Assembly (NCBI RefSeq): GCF_900142645.1
Contig: NZ_FRBP01000003.1
Coordinates: 186,001 to 250,000 of the forward strand
Direction of reading: 5' to 3'
Length of the DNA: 64,000 bases
DNA from: Eubacterium callanderi
Lineage (GTDB): Bacteria > Bacillota > Clostridia > Eubacteriales > Eubacteriaceae
Shown: piece after piece, positions 16,992-24,728 of the stretch
How positions within the stretch are numbered: position 1 is the first letter of the stretch
Layout of the letters: the number at the start of each line of letters is the position of its first letter
Notes under the pieces: generated by a model
What the model was told of the DNA's origin: nothing
The model's input: the letters and a program-made list of their open reading frames with translations, nothing else
Database searches by the model: none
Program-made: the position numbers and the translations under genes

Positions 16992-18029
16992 ATGAAAGCA
17001 GTTGTTTTAACAGGCCCCGGCCAGCTGGAAATGACCGAAAGGCCCATTCCGGCCTGCGGCGACCACGAAGTCCTTGTCAGGGTCATGGCCTGCAATTTAT
17101 GCAAAACCGATCTCAAATGCCTGACCATGGGTCAGCGTGACCTGGTATACCCGCGTGTGCTGGGCCATGAAATTTCCGGTGTTATCGCCGGTGTGGGCGC
17201 TGCAGTCACAGGCTACCAGGAGGGACAGCGGGTACACGTGCACCCGGGGATTGCCTGCGGCGCGTGCGCCTATTGTAAAGAGGGCGATGATAACCTCTGC
17301 GACCACGTGCGCATCATGGGCTTTAACTATGATGGCGGCTTCCAGGAATACCTGGTGGTGCCTGCGGAGGGCGTCCGGGGCCAGATCATCAACATCATTG
17401 AAAATGACGCGCTGAGCTTTGAGGAGATATCCTTTATCGAGCCTCTCTCCTGCTGCGTCAACGTCCAGGAAAAGCTGAAGCTTGCGCCTGACGACACCCT
17501 GCTGATCATCGGCGCAGGCCGTATGGGCATCCTCAACCTGCGTGTGGCAAGAGCCCTGGGCGTGCGTAAGGTCCTTCTGCTTGAGTCTGACCCCGAACGG
17601 GCCGCCCGCGCCGAGACGCTGGGCTTTGACGCTGTTTTCGCGAGCGGGCAGGAGGCCGAGGGCGCCATTAGGGAACTGACAGACGGCCAGGGCGTGGATG
17701 CGGTGATCCCCTGCTGCGCAGCCGCAGACGCCATGAACCTGGCGCTCCGGGTGCTTAAAAAGCAGGGGCGCTTCGGCCATTTCAGCGGTATTATCCCAGA
17801 CGGCGCCACCCAGCCCGAGATCAACACCATTCACTACAAGGAGCAGATCATGACCGGCGCCTACGGGTGCAGCATTGCGCACAGCCGCCGGGCCAAGGCA
17901 CTGCTGGAGAACGGCAGTCTGATTGTAAAAGACCTGATCACTGAGCGCATTCCGCTCGAGGAGCTGCGGCACGGCCTTGAGCGCGTACGTCAGCTTGAAA
18001 CCCTGTCGACCATCGTCGTTTTTGATTAA
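16992..18029 (+). CDS. Zinc-dependent MDR alcohol/polyol dehydrogenase
   Basis: A 345-residue medium-chain NAD(P)-dependent dehydrogenase. Catalytic-zinc ligands are the cysteine in CNLCKTD, the GHE motif (about 58-60) and EPLSCC. The structural zinc lobe has four cysteines across CGACAYCKEGDDNLC. The nucleotide-binding fold carries GAGRMGIL (about 174-181) with an acidic residue after the second strand (LLLESD), suggesting NAD rather than NADP. GGAGAT precedes the ATG. It is first in a cobalamin-riboswitch operon with a TrpD-like phosphoribosyltransferase and a small protein. This links it to cobamide metabolism or to a pathway replaced when cobamide is scarce. Its substrate is unknown. Confidence 0.85.
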   Translation: MKAVVLTGPGQLEMTERPIPACGDHEVLVRVMACNLCKTDLKCLTMGQRDLVYPRVLGHEISGVIAGVGAAVTGYQEGQRVHVHPGIACGACAYCKEGDDNLCDHVRIMGFNYDGGFQEYLVVPAEGVRGQIINIIENDALSFEEISFIEPLSCCVNVQEKLKLAPDDTLLIIGAGRMGILNLRVARALGVRKVLLLESDPERAARAETLGFDAVFASGQEAEGAIRELTDGQGVDAVIPCCAAADAMNLALRVLKKQGRFGHFSGIIPDGATQPEINTIHYKEQIMTGAYGCSIAHSRRAKALLENGSLIVKDLITERIPLEELRHGLERVRQLETLSTIVVFD

Positions 18030-18053
18030 CACACCATATGGAGGAGTAAAACA

Positions 18054-19163
18054 ATGGAAGCAGTTACTATGAAAGAATATGGCCAGGTGATCACCGGCCT
18101 CATCAACCGTGAAAATCTGACCAAGGAAGAATCAAAGGAAATGTTTATGGAGATCCTGGGCGACCGCCAGACGCCCATGCAGCAGGGGGCTTTTCTGGCC
18201 GCCCTCAGCGCCAAGGGCCCGACCGCCGCAGAAGTAGCCGGCAGCTTTGAGGCCATCTACGAAATTGACACCTGCAAGGTCACGCCTCAGACCGCTGTGC
18301 CTGTGGTGGAAAACTGCGGCACGGGCATGGATACCTTTAAGACCTTTAATATCAGCACGGTCGCCGGCATCATCGCCGCCGCAGACGGCGTCCCCATGGC
18401 CAAGCATGGCTCACGGGCGCTCACCTCTGTGTGCGGCACCATCGACGCGGTGGAGGCCCTGGGCGTGGATGTGGACTGCAGCGTGGACGTGGTAAAGGCC
18501 AGCATCGAGAACGCGGGCATCGGCATCTTTAACGGCATGAGCTCCGAGGTCCATCCCACTGCCCTCGGCCGGGTGCTGTCACAGATCTCCTTCGGCAGCG
18601 TTTTAAACATCTCCGCCTCTCTGGCCAATCCCGCCCTGCCAAAATACGCAGTCCGCGGAGTCTACTCCCTGGATATGCTGGAATTTGTCCCGGACATCAT
18701 GCGTGAAATCGGCTATGAGCACGCACTGATCGTCTACGGCGAAGCCGGAGACGGCTGTATCGACGAAGCCTCCACAGTCGGCGCCACCCACATGGCTGAG
18801 CTGATGCCCGACGGCACTGTAAAGCGCAGTATCCTGACGCCGGAAAGCCTTGGGATTGAGCCGGGCAGACTGGACGAGCTGGCTCCCTGGGGCTCTGTGG
18901 ACGCGGCCGCCCAGGGCATTGTCCGTATCCTGAAGGGCGTCTCCACCCCCACCCGCACCAACATCGTCTGCCTGAACAGCGCGCTGATTCTCTATGTTGC
19001 GGGAAAAGCTGCAAGCATTCCGGAAGGCTATCTGCGCAGCCATGAGCTCATCGCAAGCGGCGCGGCCTACAAGGCGCTGGAAAAATGGGTCGCTGCCCAG
19101 AACCGCGATCCCCAGGCCGGTCTCGCGAAGCTGAAAGCCCTCACCCTGGCCGCCGAGGTGTAA
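18054..19163 (+). CDS. TrpD-like phosphoribosyltransferase under cobalamin control
   Basis: A 369-residue member of the anthranilate phosphoribosyltransferase/nucleoside phosphorylase class III fold. The N-terminal helical domain (LTKEESKEMFMEIL, QQGAFLAAL) and the PRPP-binding strings are recognisable: ENCGTGMD (TrpD has GTGGD), FNIST, AKHGSRA and CGTIDAVEALGV. In place of TrpD's anthranilate and C-terminal motifs it reads NGMSSEVHPTALGRV and SASLANPAL. No trp gene is nearby, and GGAGGAG precedes the ATG. Its position under a cobalamin riboswitch suggests it attaches ribose phosphate to a base needed for a cobamide lower ligand. CobT and ArsAB are the known enzymes of that kind. That role is inference. 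A simple TrpD role is less likely given the context. Confidence 0.78.
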   Translation: MEAVTMKEYGQVITGLINRENLTKEESKEMFMEILGDRQTPMQQGAFLAALSAKGPTAAEVAGSFEAIYEIDTCKVTPQTAVPVVENCGTGMDTFKTFNISTVAGIIAAADGVPMAKHGSRALTSVCGTIDAVEALGVDVDCSVDVVKASIENAGIGIFNGMSSEVHPTALGRVLSQISFGSVLNISASLANPALPKYAVRGVYSLDMLEFVPDIMREIGYEHALIVYGEAGDGCIDEASTVGATHMAELMPDGTVKRSILTPESLGIEPGRLDELAPWGSVDAAAQGIVRILKGVSTPTRTNIVCLNSALILYVAGKAASIPEGYLRSHELIASGAAYKALEKWVAAQNRDPQAGLAKLKALTLAAEV

Positions 19164-19164
19164 A

Positions 19165-19374
19165 ATGAATCTCTACGCCTTTAAAGCTGACAATGGTTAC
19201 CTGAAAATAGCTCCCGACGGCGCCTACATTCTGGTCGGCATCCATAAAGCCAGCGTCTATGATGACAGCAGACTTGACAGCCTGAAGGAGCAGCTCGCCG
19301 CCCTGAAGCCCGAGCTCGAAAATCTGAGGATCGTAAAACTCGTGCTTGAGGAAGAGGATTATTTTCTGCAATAG
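19165..19374 (+). CDS. 69-residue protein, last gene of the cobalamin-riboswitch operon
   Basis: No family recognised. The start codon lies one base after the TrpD-like stop, so translation is probably coupled and the product made in step with that enzyme. It is soluble and acidic. A beta-rich first half (NGYLKIAPDGAYILVGIH) precedes a helix (DSRLDSLKEQLAALKPELE) and an acidic tail. It could be a small subunit or chaperone of the preceding enzyme. Confidence 0.72.
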   Translation: MNLYAFKADNGYLKIAPDGAYILVGIHKASVYDDSRLDSLKEQLAALKPELENLRIVKLVLEEEDYFLQ

Positions 19375-19406
19375 AAAAAAGGACCGCTGAGCAGCGGTCC
19401 TTTTTT
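19375..19406 (+). terminator. Terminator closing the riboswitch operon
   Basis: AAAAAAGGACCGCT / AGCGGTCCTTTTTT perfect inverted repeat with a 4-base loop. It is also placed to stop the convergent GNAT gene. Confidence 0.92.
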
Positions 19407-19416
19407 AATAATCGCC

Positions 19417-19878
19417 TTATTTTTCTTCTCTTTCCATATGTAAAATCGGAAACTCCCGCCCCTGCTCATCTAAGGGCGACCTTGATGCTACGCGAAAACC
19501 CATATGCTCGTAAAAACCTCTTGCGCCGGGATTCTGCTCATTCACATCTACGGCGGTGGCACCGCAGTTCTCAAGGGCATGGCAGATAAGAAAACTGCCG
19601 GCGCCCTTTCCAAACCAGTTCGGCTCCACAAAAAGCATTTCAATTTTCTGTTTGTCAATCCCGATAAATCCAACGGTTGTGCCCAGGTGGTTACGGGCCA
19701 GCATCAGCTGCTCCACGCCCTTCAGGCCGGCCTTCACCTCAGGGACCAGTCCCTGAATATCTTCCTCTCCCAGAAAATCATGGGTGGCCCGCACAGAAGC
19801 CTCCCATATTTCAGCCAGTTTTTCGATCTCCTGATCGGTTCTGCGGCCGATCCTTTCAATGCTGTATTCCTGTTTCAT
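19417..19878 (-). CDS. GNAT-family N-acetyltransferase
   Basis: A 153-residue acetyl-CoA-dependent acetyltransferase. The acetyl-CoA loop region is IEMLFVEPNWFGKGAGSFLI (about 80-99), followed by the C-terminal motif EQNPGARGFYEHMGF. The ATG at 19878 is chosen over an upstream alternative because GGGAGG stands five bases before it. The substrate may be a small molecule or a protein amino group and cannot be told. Confidence 0.88.
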   Translation of the reverse strand: MKQEYSIERIGRRTDQEIEKLAEIWEASVRATHDFLGEEDIQGLVPEVKAGLKGVEQLMLARNHLGTTVGFIGIDKQKIEMLFVEPNWFGKGAGSFLICHALENCGATAVDVNEQNPGARGFYEHMGFRVASRSPLDEQGREFPILHMEREEK

Positions 19879-19892
19879 TTTATCCTCCCTAT

Positions 19893-19924
19893 AAAAAAGC
19901 CCTCTCCACCGCAATGAAGAGGCC
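19893..19924 (-). terminator. Terminator after der
   Basis: Minus strand GGCCTCT-like stem pairing with AGAGGGC across a 12-base loop, followed by six T, between the der stop and the GNAT start. Confidence 0.65.
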
Positions 19925-19934
19925 TGTGTTTGTG

Positions 19935-21254
19935 TTAGTCGTTTCGTTCCCGCACAAAAAACCGGATGGGCGTGCCATCGAAATCAAAGGTATCGCGGAT
20001 TTTGTTTTCCAGATAACGCTGATAGGAAAAGTGCATCAGCGTCGCGTCGTTGACAAATACCACAAAGGTCGGCGGGTTCACACCAGTCTGTGACGCGTAA
20101 AAGATTTTGAGACGGCGGCCACTCTTGGTCGGCGGCTGCTTCATCATGATGAATTCTGTCATGGCCTCGTTGAGCTTACCGGTGGTAATGCGTTTTTCCG
20201 TCTGACTCTTGACAAAATCAATGGTTTCGTAAATCTTGCTGACCCGCTGCCCGGTTTTGGCCGAGATAAACAGGATGGGCGCATAGTCGATAAAGGAAAG
20301 GGTATCGCGGATTTCCCTTTTCATTTTATCCATGGTCTTGGTGTCCTTTTCCACAATATCCCATTTGTTGACAATGATGATGGACGGCTTGGAGCGGTTG
20401 TGGGCGATACCGGCAATTTTAGCGTCCTGCTCGGTCACACCCTTTTCCCCGTCAATGAGCACCAGAACCACATCGCTTCGGTCAACAGCGGCGATGGCGC
20501 GCACAATACTGTAACGCTCAATATCCTCATAAATTTTTTTCTTCTTCCGCAGCCCCGCAGTGTCGATGAGGGTGTAATCCCGTCCATTAAAGCGCACCTC
20601 TGTGTCGATGGCGTCCCGGGTAGTGCCGGGTACATCGCTGACGATGAGCCGGTCATGGCCCACCATTTTGTTGATCAGGGTGGATTTACCCGCGTTTGGC
20701 TTTCCAATCACCGCGATTTTCAGGTTATCATCCTCCTGCGCGTCCTCATCATAGACCTTTTTAACCCGTTCGATTACCTCGTCCAGGAAATCGCCAAGGC
20801 CAAGGCCCTGCTCGGCGGAAATGGCGATTGGCTCACCAATGCCGAGATTGTAAAATTCAAAAATATTGTTTTCCAACTGCTGGCTGTCCACCTTGTTTAC
20901 AGCCAGCAAAACGTTTTTGCTGTGCTTGCGGATCATGTTGGCCACCTCTAAATCGGAGGCAGTCATCCCCTCACGCCCGTCCACCAGCAGCACGATCAAA
21001 TCTGCCATGTCGATGGCCAGTTCTGCCTGGACACGCATCTGCAATAAAATATCATCCTTAGTGTGGGGCTCGATCCCACCGGTGTCGATGAGTGTAAAAT
21101 GATGGTTCTGCCACTCCGCATCCGCAATGATACGGTCTCTGGTAACGCCGGGCGTGTCTTCCACAATGGCGATACGCTCGCCCACCAGCTTGTTGAACAG
21201 GGTGGATTTGCCCACGTTCGGGCGTCCCACCACTGCGACAATCGGTTTTGCCAT
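19935..21254 (-). CDS. der: Ribosome biogenesis GTPase Der (EngA)
   Basis: A tandem GTPase needed for 50S ribosomal subunit maturation, 439 residues. First G domain: GRPNVGKST (9-17), DTPG, NKVD. Second: GKPNAGKST (about 185-193), DVPGTTRD, DTAG, NKWD. A C-terminal KH-like domain with FVNDATLMHFSYQRYLENKIR ends the protein. AAGGAGG precedes the ATG. It lies 11 bases behind the DUF512 gene, a pairing conserved in many Clostridia. Confidence 0.97.
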   Translation of the reverse strand: MAKPIVAVVGRPNVGKSTLFNKLVGERIAIVEDTPGVTRDRIIADAEWQNHHFTLIDTGGIEPHTKDDILLQMRVQAELAIDMADLIVLLVDGREGMTASDLEVANMIRKHSKNVLLAVNKVDSQQLENNIFEFYNLGIGEPIAISAEQGLGLGDFLDEVIERVKKVYDEDAQEDDNLKIAVIGKPNAGKSTLINKMVGHDRLIVSDVPGTTRDAIDTEVRFNGRDYTLIDTAGLRKKKKIYEDIERYSIVRAIAAVDRSDVVLVLIDGEKGVTEQDAKIAGIAHNRSKPSIIIVNKWDIVEKDTKTMDKMKREIRDTLSFIDYAPILFISAKTGQRVSKIYETIDFVKSQTEKRITTGKLNEAMTEFIMMKQPPTKSGRRLKIFYASQTGVNPPTFVVFVNDATLMHFSYQRYLENKIRDTFDFDGTPIRFFVRERND

Positions 21255-21265
21255 AGTATTCCTCC

Positions 21266-22576
21266 TTATTTCATCGCTTCCAGAAAGGCCGCGCCGTCCA
21301 CCGGGACAATGCGCACCTCTGCCTGAAGCGCCTTTTCAATATCTTCTGTTGTCACATCGTCCAGCAGGTCATGGGACTGACTGCGGACCATATTTTCCGG
21401 GATCAGGTAACAGTCTGCCCCCGGAGGCACCTGCCTGATAATATCCGTCCCCGTGATCAGCCCGGACACTGTGATGTCCTCGCCAAAAAAATCATTGGTG
21501 ACCGGATAAACAGACAGCTCCACGCCGCAGACGGCGCTTGCCTTTTTGGCGCAGTCCCGCATAAAATCCGCAGCCAACTGCCCGGTGATAATGCCGACTC
21601 TGCGGGATACGTCGTTTCCACGTACCCCGCGGGCTTCGCTCAGGGCGGCGTCCAGGCTTTCCCTAAAATCTGTCATCATGCCCACGCCGTTTTCAATCTG
21701 CGGGAAACCGTCGTAATAGCTGGAATCCGGCAAGGCTTCGCCGGCCAGCAGGAAAAACTCGTCGCTGGCGTAGACAAAATTTGTACCATACTGGCTCCGC
21801 ATCTGATCCTGAATATCGCTGATGATGGACAGGGTCTCTCTGGCACCCTCTGCGTCAAATTTATCGAGTTTTGCCAGCCCCTCACGGTATTTGGACAGGC
21901 CCACAGGCACCACAGAGACGGAGGCCATCTGCGGGTAAAAGCCCATTAGGTCATTCAGGGTCCGTCTCAGCTCATCGCGGTCATTATAGCCGGGGCACAG
22001 CACAATCTGTCCGTTCATGCCAATGCCGTTATCGGCAAAATACCGCAGGGATTCCACAATCGACCCGGCAAAGCGGTTGTGCAGCATGGCGCACCGCAGC
22101 TCCGGGTTTGTCGTATGCACAGAGATGTTGATGGGCATAATCCGGTAGCGTACAATGCGCTCCATTTCCGCCTCGGTCAGGTTGGTCAGCGTGACATAGT
22201 TGCCCAGCAGAAAGGAGAGACGCTCATCGTCGTCCTTGACATATAAGGTTTCCCGCATTCCCGGGGGCATCTGGTCAATGAAGCAGAAAACGCAATTGTT
22301 TTTGCAGGTCCGGGTTTCCAGCATATTTTCATCAAATACCAGCCCCAGATCCTCCTCAAAATCCTTTTCCACATCCAGCTCCCAGATCTCGCCGCTTGGC
22401 TTTTCAATTTCGATCATCAACTGCTCGTCTGCCTGCAGATACCGGTAGTCCATGATGTCGGCCACAGGCATTCCGTTGATGGTGAGCAGTGTGTCGCCCT
22501 TTTCAATTTCCAGTTCTTCAAAGATGCTGCCCGGGGCAACACCCTCTATTTTAAATTTACCCAATGTTTTTCTCAC
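21266..22576 (-). CDS. PDZ/radical SAM/DUF512 protein
   Basis: A 436-residue protein widely conserved next to der in Firmicutes. An N-terminal PDZ-like region (about 5-60, IEGVAPGSIFEELEIEKGD) precedes a radical SAM cluster motif CKNNCVFCFIDQMPPGMR (C-x3-C-x2-C) at about 91-108. A TIM-barrel-like core and the DUF512 C-terminal domain follow. Function is unsettled; a link to ribosome maturation is suggested only by the neighbour. The start is a GTG without a convincing Shine-Dalgarno sequence and may be mis-set. A small AGGCCT hairpin lies just before it. Confidence 0.88.
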   Translation of the reverse strand: MRKTLGKFKIEGVAPGSIFEELEIEKGDTLLTINGMPVADIMDYRYLQADEQLMIEIEKPSGEIWELDVEKDFEEDLGLVFDENMLETRTCKNNCVFCFIDQMPPGMRETLYVKDDDERLSFLLGNYVTLTNLTEAEMERIVRYRIMPINISVHTTNPELRCAMLHNRFAGSIVESLRYFADNGIGMNGQIVLCPGYNDRDELRRTLNDLMGFYPQMASVSVVPVGLSKYREGLAKLDKFDAEGARETLSIISDIQDQMRSQYGTNFVYASDEFFLLAGEALPDSSYYDGFPQIENGVGMMTDFRESLDAALSEARGVRGNDVSRRVGIITGQLAADFMRDCAKKASAVCGVELSVYPVTNDFFGEDITVSGLITGTDIIRQVPPGADCYLIPENMVRSQSHDLLDDVTTEDIEKALQAEVRIVPVDGAAFLEAMK

Positions 22577-22632
22577 TTAATCTATTTTTCTTCTATTCAA
22601 GGCCTCTGTCAAAGGCCTGCAGCGCAGTTTTT

Positions 22633-22662
22633 TATTATACCATACTTTCCCCTTATTTGGAA
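22633..22662 (-). promoter_or_regulatory. Candidate promoter of DUF512-der
   Basis: Minus strand TTTCCA (22657-22662), 18 bases, TATAAT (22633-22638). A hairpin AGGCCT / AGGCCT at 22600-22618 follows in the leader. Confidence 0.45.
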
Positions 22663-22665
22663 AGC

Positions 22666-23343
22666 TTAGTTTTGCTTCCTAGCCATAAAATGATCAATAA
22701 CCGCCTGCCGCTCTTCCTTCAGGCCCATATAAAAATTGGCGAAGGTGGCATTCAGGTAAGGCCCCACCACAATGATGGCAATGCCCAGAGTCACGATGAC
22801 CAGAAGCCACCACCCGATAAAGGTCAGGCACAGCAGAAAATATTCCAGCTTGTAATCCCGCATCATCAGCTTGCTCAGGGTGATGGCATCCATAAAGGAC
22901 AGCTCCTCATAATCGTTCAGCAGGTAGTAGGTCTGGGAGTAGCTGATGGCAGCGATAATCCCCGGAATAATGAGCAGCAGCGCCCACAGAAAGGTAAAGA
23001 CGCCCATGGCCAGATTGGCTAAAAAGCATCGGGCAAACCGGTTGAAGCCTGTGAACAGATCTGCCGCTCCTGCCTCCCGGCCGTGGTACAGGTTCATATA
23101 AAAGCGCGCGGCCCCATAGGACAGCGGGCCTGCCAAAACAAACGATACGATGTTTGAAACCCGGTCATAGATTTCCGCGTCCAGATCCACGTTAAAAACC
23201 ACCTTTTCCAGCAGGAGCATAATGGTCGGCACCCCCGCGATGGCCAGCCATGTGATGAACATGATCAAAATCGCCGGCCCCCAGTGTCCTCTGAGCTGTA
23301 CCTTAGCAGACAGCTTCATGTCCTGGCTTGTCCTGTTTCTCAT
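22666..23343 (-). CDS. DUF975 family membrane protein
   Basis: A 225-residue integral membrane protein with four to five hydrophobic segments: about 24-43, 65-80, 108-132, 160-185 and 180-200. The DUF975 pattern is visible: an N-terminal soluble stretch, YMNLYHGREAGAADLFTGF after the second helix, then YSQTYYLLND and SFMDAITLSKLMMRDYK. GGAG precedes the ATG. The family is common in Clostridia and has no known function. The gene lies 23 bases after the QueG-like gene and may share its transcript. Confidence 0.85.
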   Translation of the reverse strand: MRNRTSQDMKLSAKVQLRGHWGPAILIMFITWLAIAGVPTIMLLLEKVVFNVDLDAEIYDRVSNIVSFVLAGPLSYGAARFYMNLYHGREAGAADLFTGFNRFARCFLANLAMGVFTFLWALLLIIPGIIAAISYSQTYYLLNDYEELSFMDAITLSKLMMRDYKLEYFLLCLTFIGWWLLVIVTLGIAIIVVGPYLNATFANFYMGLKEERQAVIDHFMARKQN

Positions 23344-23366
23344 TTATTTCTCCTTCTTAAGCGCAC

Positions 23367-24059
23367 TCACAGGTTTTTCCCGAAATGCGGACAGCTCACC
23401 ATACACAGCCCGCAGACCGAGCCGCGGCCAATGTGCTGGTAGGCTTCCTTCATATACTCGCTGCAGCTGTGGGCGTCTAACAGATAGCTGCGCTCCATGC
23501 CCGGCTCCCAAATCGTTCCCTCGATGGACATGGACGGGCAGGCCTTCACGCAGTCCTGACAGCTGCCGCATTCACTCTTTCCAGGAGCGGCCACAATGTC
23601 AAGCGGCGCGTCGGTCAGTACGGTTCCCAGCCGCACCGCGGGGCCGTAATCCCTGTGGATAAACAGAGCGCTCTTCCCGATCCAGCCCATGCCGGCAATG
23701 ACGGCTGCGGTTTTGTGGGCGAAGAGCCCGCGGTATGGGTTCTCGCCCTTTACAGACGGCAGCGACTGTGAAGCCGGAACGGCTACCGCCATCGCGCCCC
23801 CTTCCTCGAGGGCCAGCGCCACCCTCAGGGTAATCTCATCAATCAGACGGTTGACAATGCGGTAATGGCTGAAATAGGTGGCTGTGGGCGCGTCGTCCAT
23901 CTGGGCTAAAATCCCCTTTGACAGGCGCACCACCACCGACACAGCGCCAGGATAGCCCAGGTTTAACCCGTCCGGCAGGCCGCTTAAATCCGCAAAGCCA
24001 ACCTGTGCCGCCCCAAGCCCCTTTCCCAGAGCCTCTATTTTTTCGTTTAATGGATTCAT
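23367..24059 (-). CDS. Double-cluster 4Fe-4S protein related to epoxyqueuosine reductase
   Basis: A 230-residue iron-sulfur protein. Two ferredoxin-type motifs lie at the C terminus: CGSCQDCVKACP (about 181-192) and CGLCMVSCP (about 217-225). The N-terminal part has the QueG-like region with VAVPASQSLPSV and AVIAGMGWIGKSALFI. It is shorter than QueG (usually over 300 residues) and lacks its C-terminal HEAT-like part, so true epoxyqueuosine reductase activity is doubtful. AAGGAG precedes the ATG. Confidence 0.82.
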   Translation of the reverse strand: MNPLNEKIEALGKGLGAAQVGFADLSGLPDGLNLGYPGAVSVVVRLSKGILAQMDDAPTATYFSHYRIVNRLIDEITLRVALALEEGGAMAVAVPASQSLPSVKGENPYRGLFAHKTAAVIAGMGWIGKSALFIHRDYGPAVRLGTVLTDAPLDIVAAPGKSECGSCQDCVKACPSMSIEGTIWEPGMERSYLLDAHSCSEYMKEAYQHIGRGSVCGLCMVSCPHFGKNL

Positions 24060-24098
24060 AAAAATCTTCTCCTTTTACCACATTTGTTTTTAAATCTG

Positions 24099-24107
24099 TG
24101 CTATAAT
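24099..24107 (+). promoter_or_regulatory. Extended -10 promoter of the DUF4364 gene
   Basis: TGC-TATAAT, an extended -10 with no good -35, 40 bases before the GTG start. Confidence 0.45.
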
Positions 24108-24146
24108 GATAGGGTAACTTCAATTTTTCCAAGGGAGGTTCATCGC

Positions 24147-24677
24147 GTGCTTAACACTCAACATCAGGCTGAAGATAAGCTTATTATACTATACGTACTC
24201 AATAAAATCAAAACCGGCATCACCCGCGAGCAGGTGGCCTTTATCATTATTGAAAACCTGCAGATGAGCTATTTTGACATTCAGCTCTATATCGACAACC
24301 TCATCGAGGATGATTTTATCCGTTTATACCAGATGGATGATGATAAAACCGTGGTCGCCATCACCGCCAAGGGGCGGGAGACCCTGAATATTTTTGAGAA
24401 GGACATCCCAGCCTATATCCGCGAAATGCTGGAGCTCTACATCTCACAGAACCGGGACCGCATTTTCAGAGAAGTCAAGGTCATCGGCAACTATACAAAA
24501 AATACCGACGGCGATTACCAGGTACAGCTCAAGCTCCATGAAAATAACATTGTCCTGATGGAACTGAACATCAACACACCGTCCCAGAAACAGGCGCTGA
24601 ATATCTGTGACAACTGGAAAAATGACACTCAGAACCTTTACGCTTCCATCATCAAGCTGCTCACGCAGACCAGCTAG
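24147..24677 (+). CDS. DUF4364 family protein
   Basis: A 176-residue protein of a Clostridia-typical family. The N-terminal half is winged-helix-like: EDKLIILYVLNKIK, ITREQVAFIIIENLQMSYFDIQLYIDNLIEDDFI, then a wing DDDKTVVAITAKGRETL. This suggests DNA binding. The C-terminal half is a beta domain of unknown role. The GTG start is chosen because GGGAGG lies eight bases before it. A longer TTG-started frame has no ribosome site. The target is unknown. Confidence 0.82.
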   Translation: MLNTQHQAEDKLIILYVLNKIKTGITREQVAFIIIENLQMSYFDIQLYIDNLIEDDFIRLYQMDDDKTVVAITAKGRETLNIFEKDIPAYIREMLELYISQNRDRIFREVKVIGNYTKNTDGDYQVQLKLHENNIVLMELNINTPSQKQALNICDNWKNDTQNLYASIIKLLTQTS

Positions 24678-24685
24678 CTCAAATA

Positions 24686-24728
24686 GAAAAGCCCGCAGAC
24701 CCTTACTGTCTGCGGGCTTTATTTTTAT
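24686..24728. terminator. Bidirectional terminator between convergent genes
   Basis: AGCCCGCAGAC / GTCTGCGGGCT with a 7-base loop and A/T tracts on both sides. It serves the DUF4364 gene and the P-type ATPase. Confidence 0.9.
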
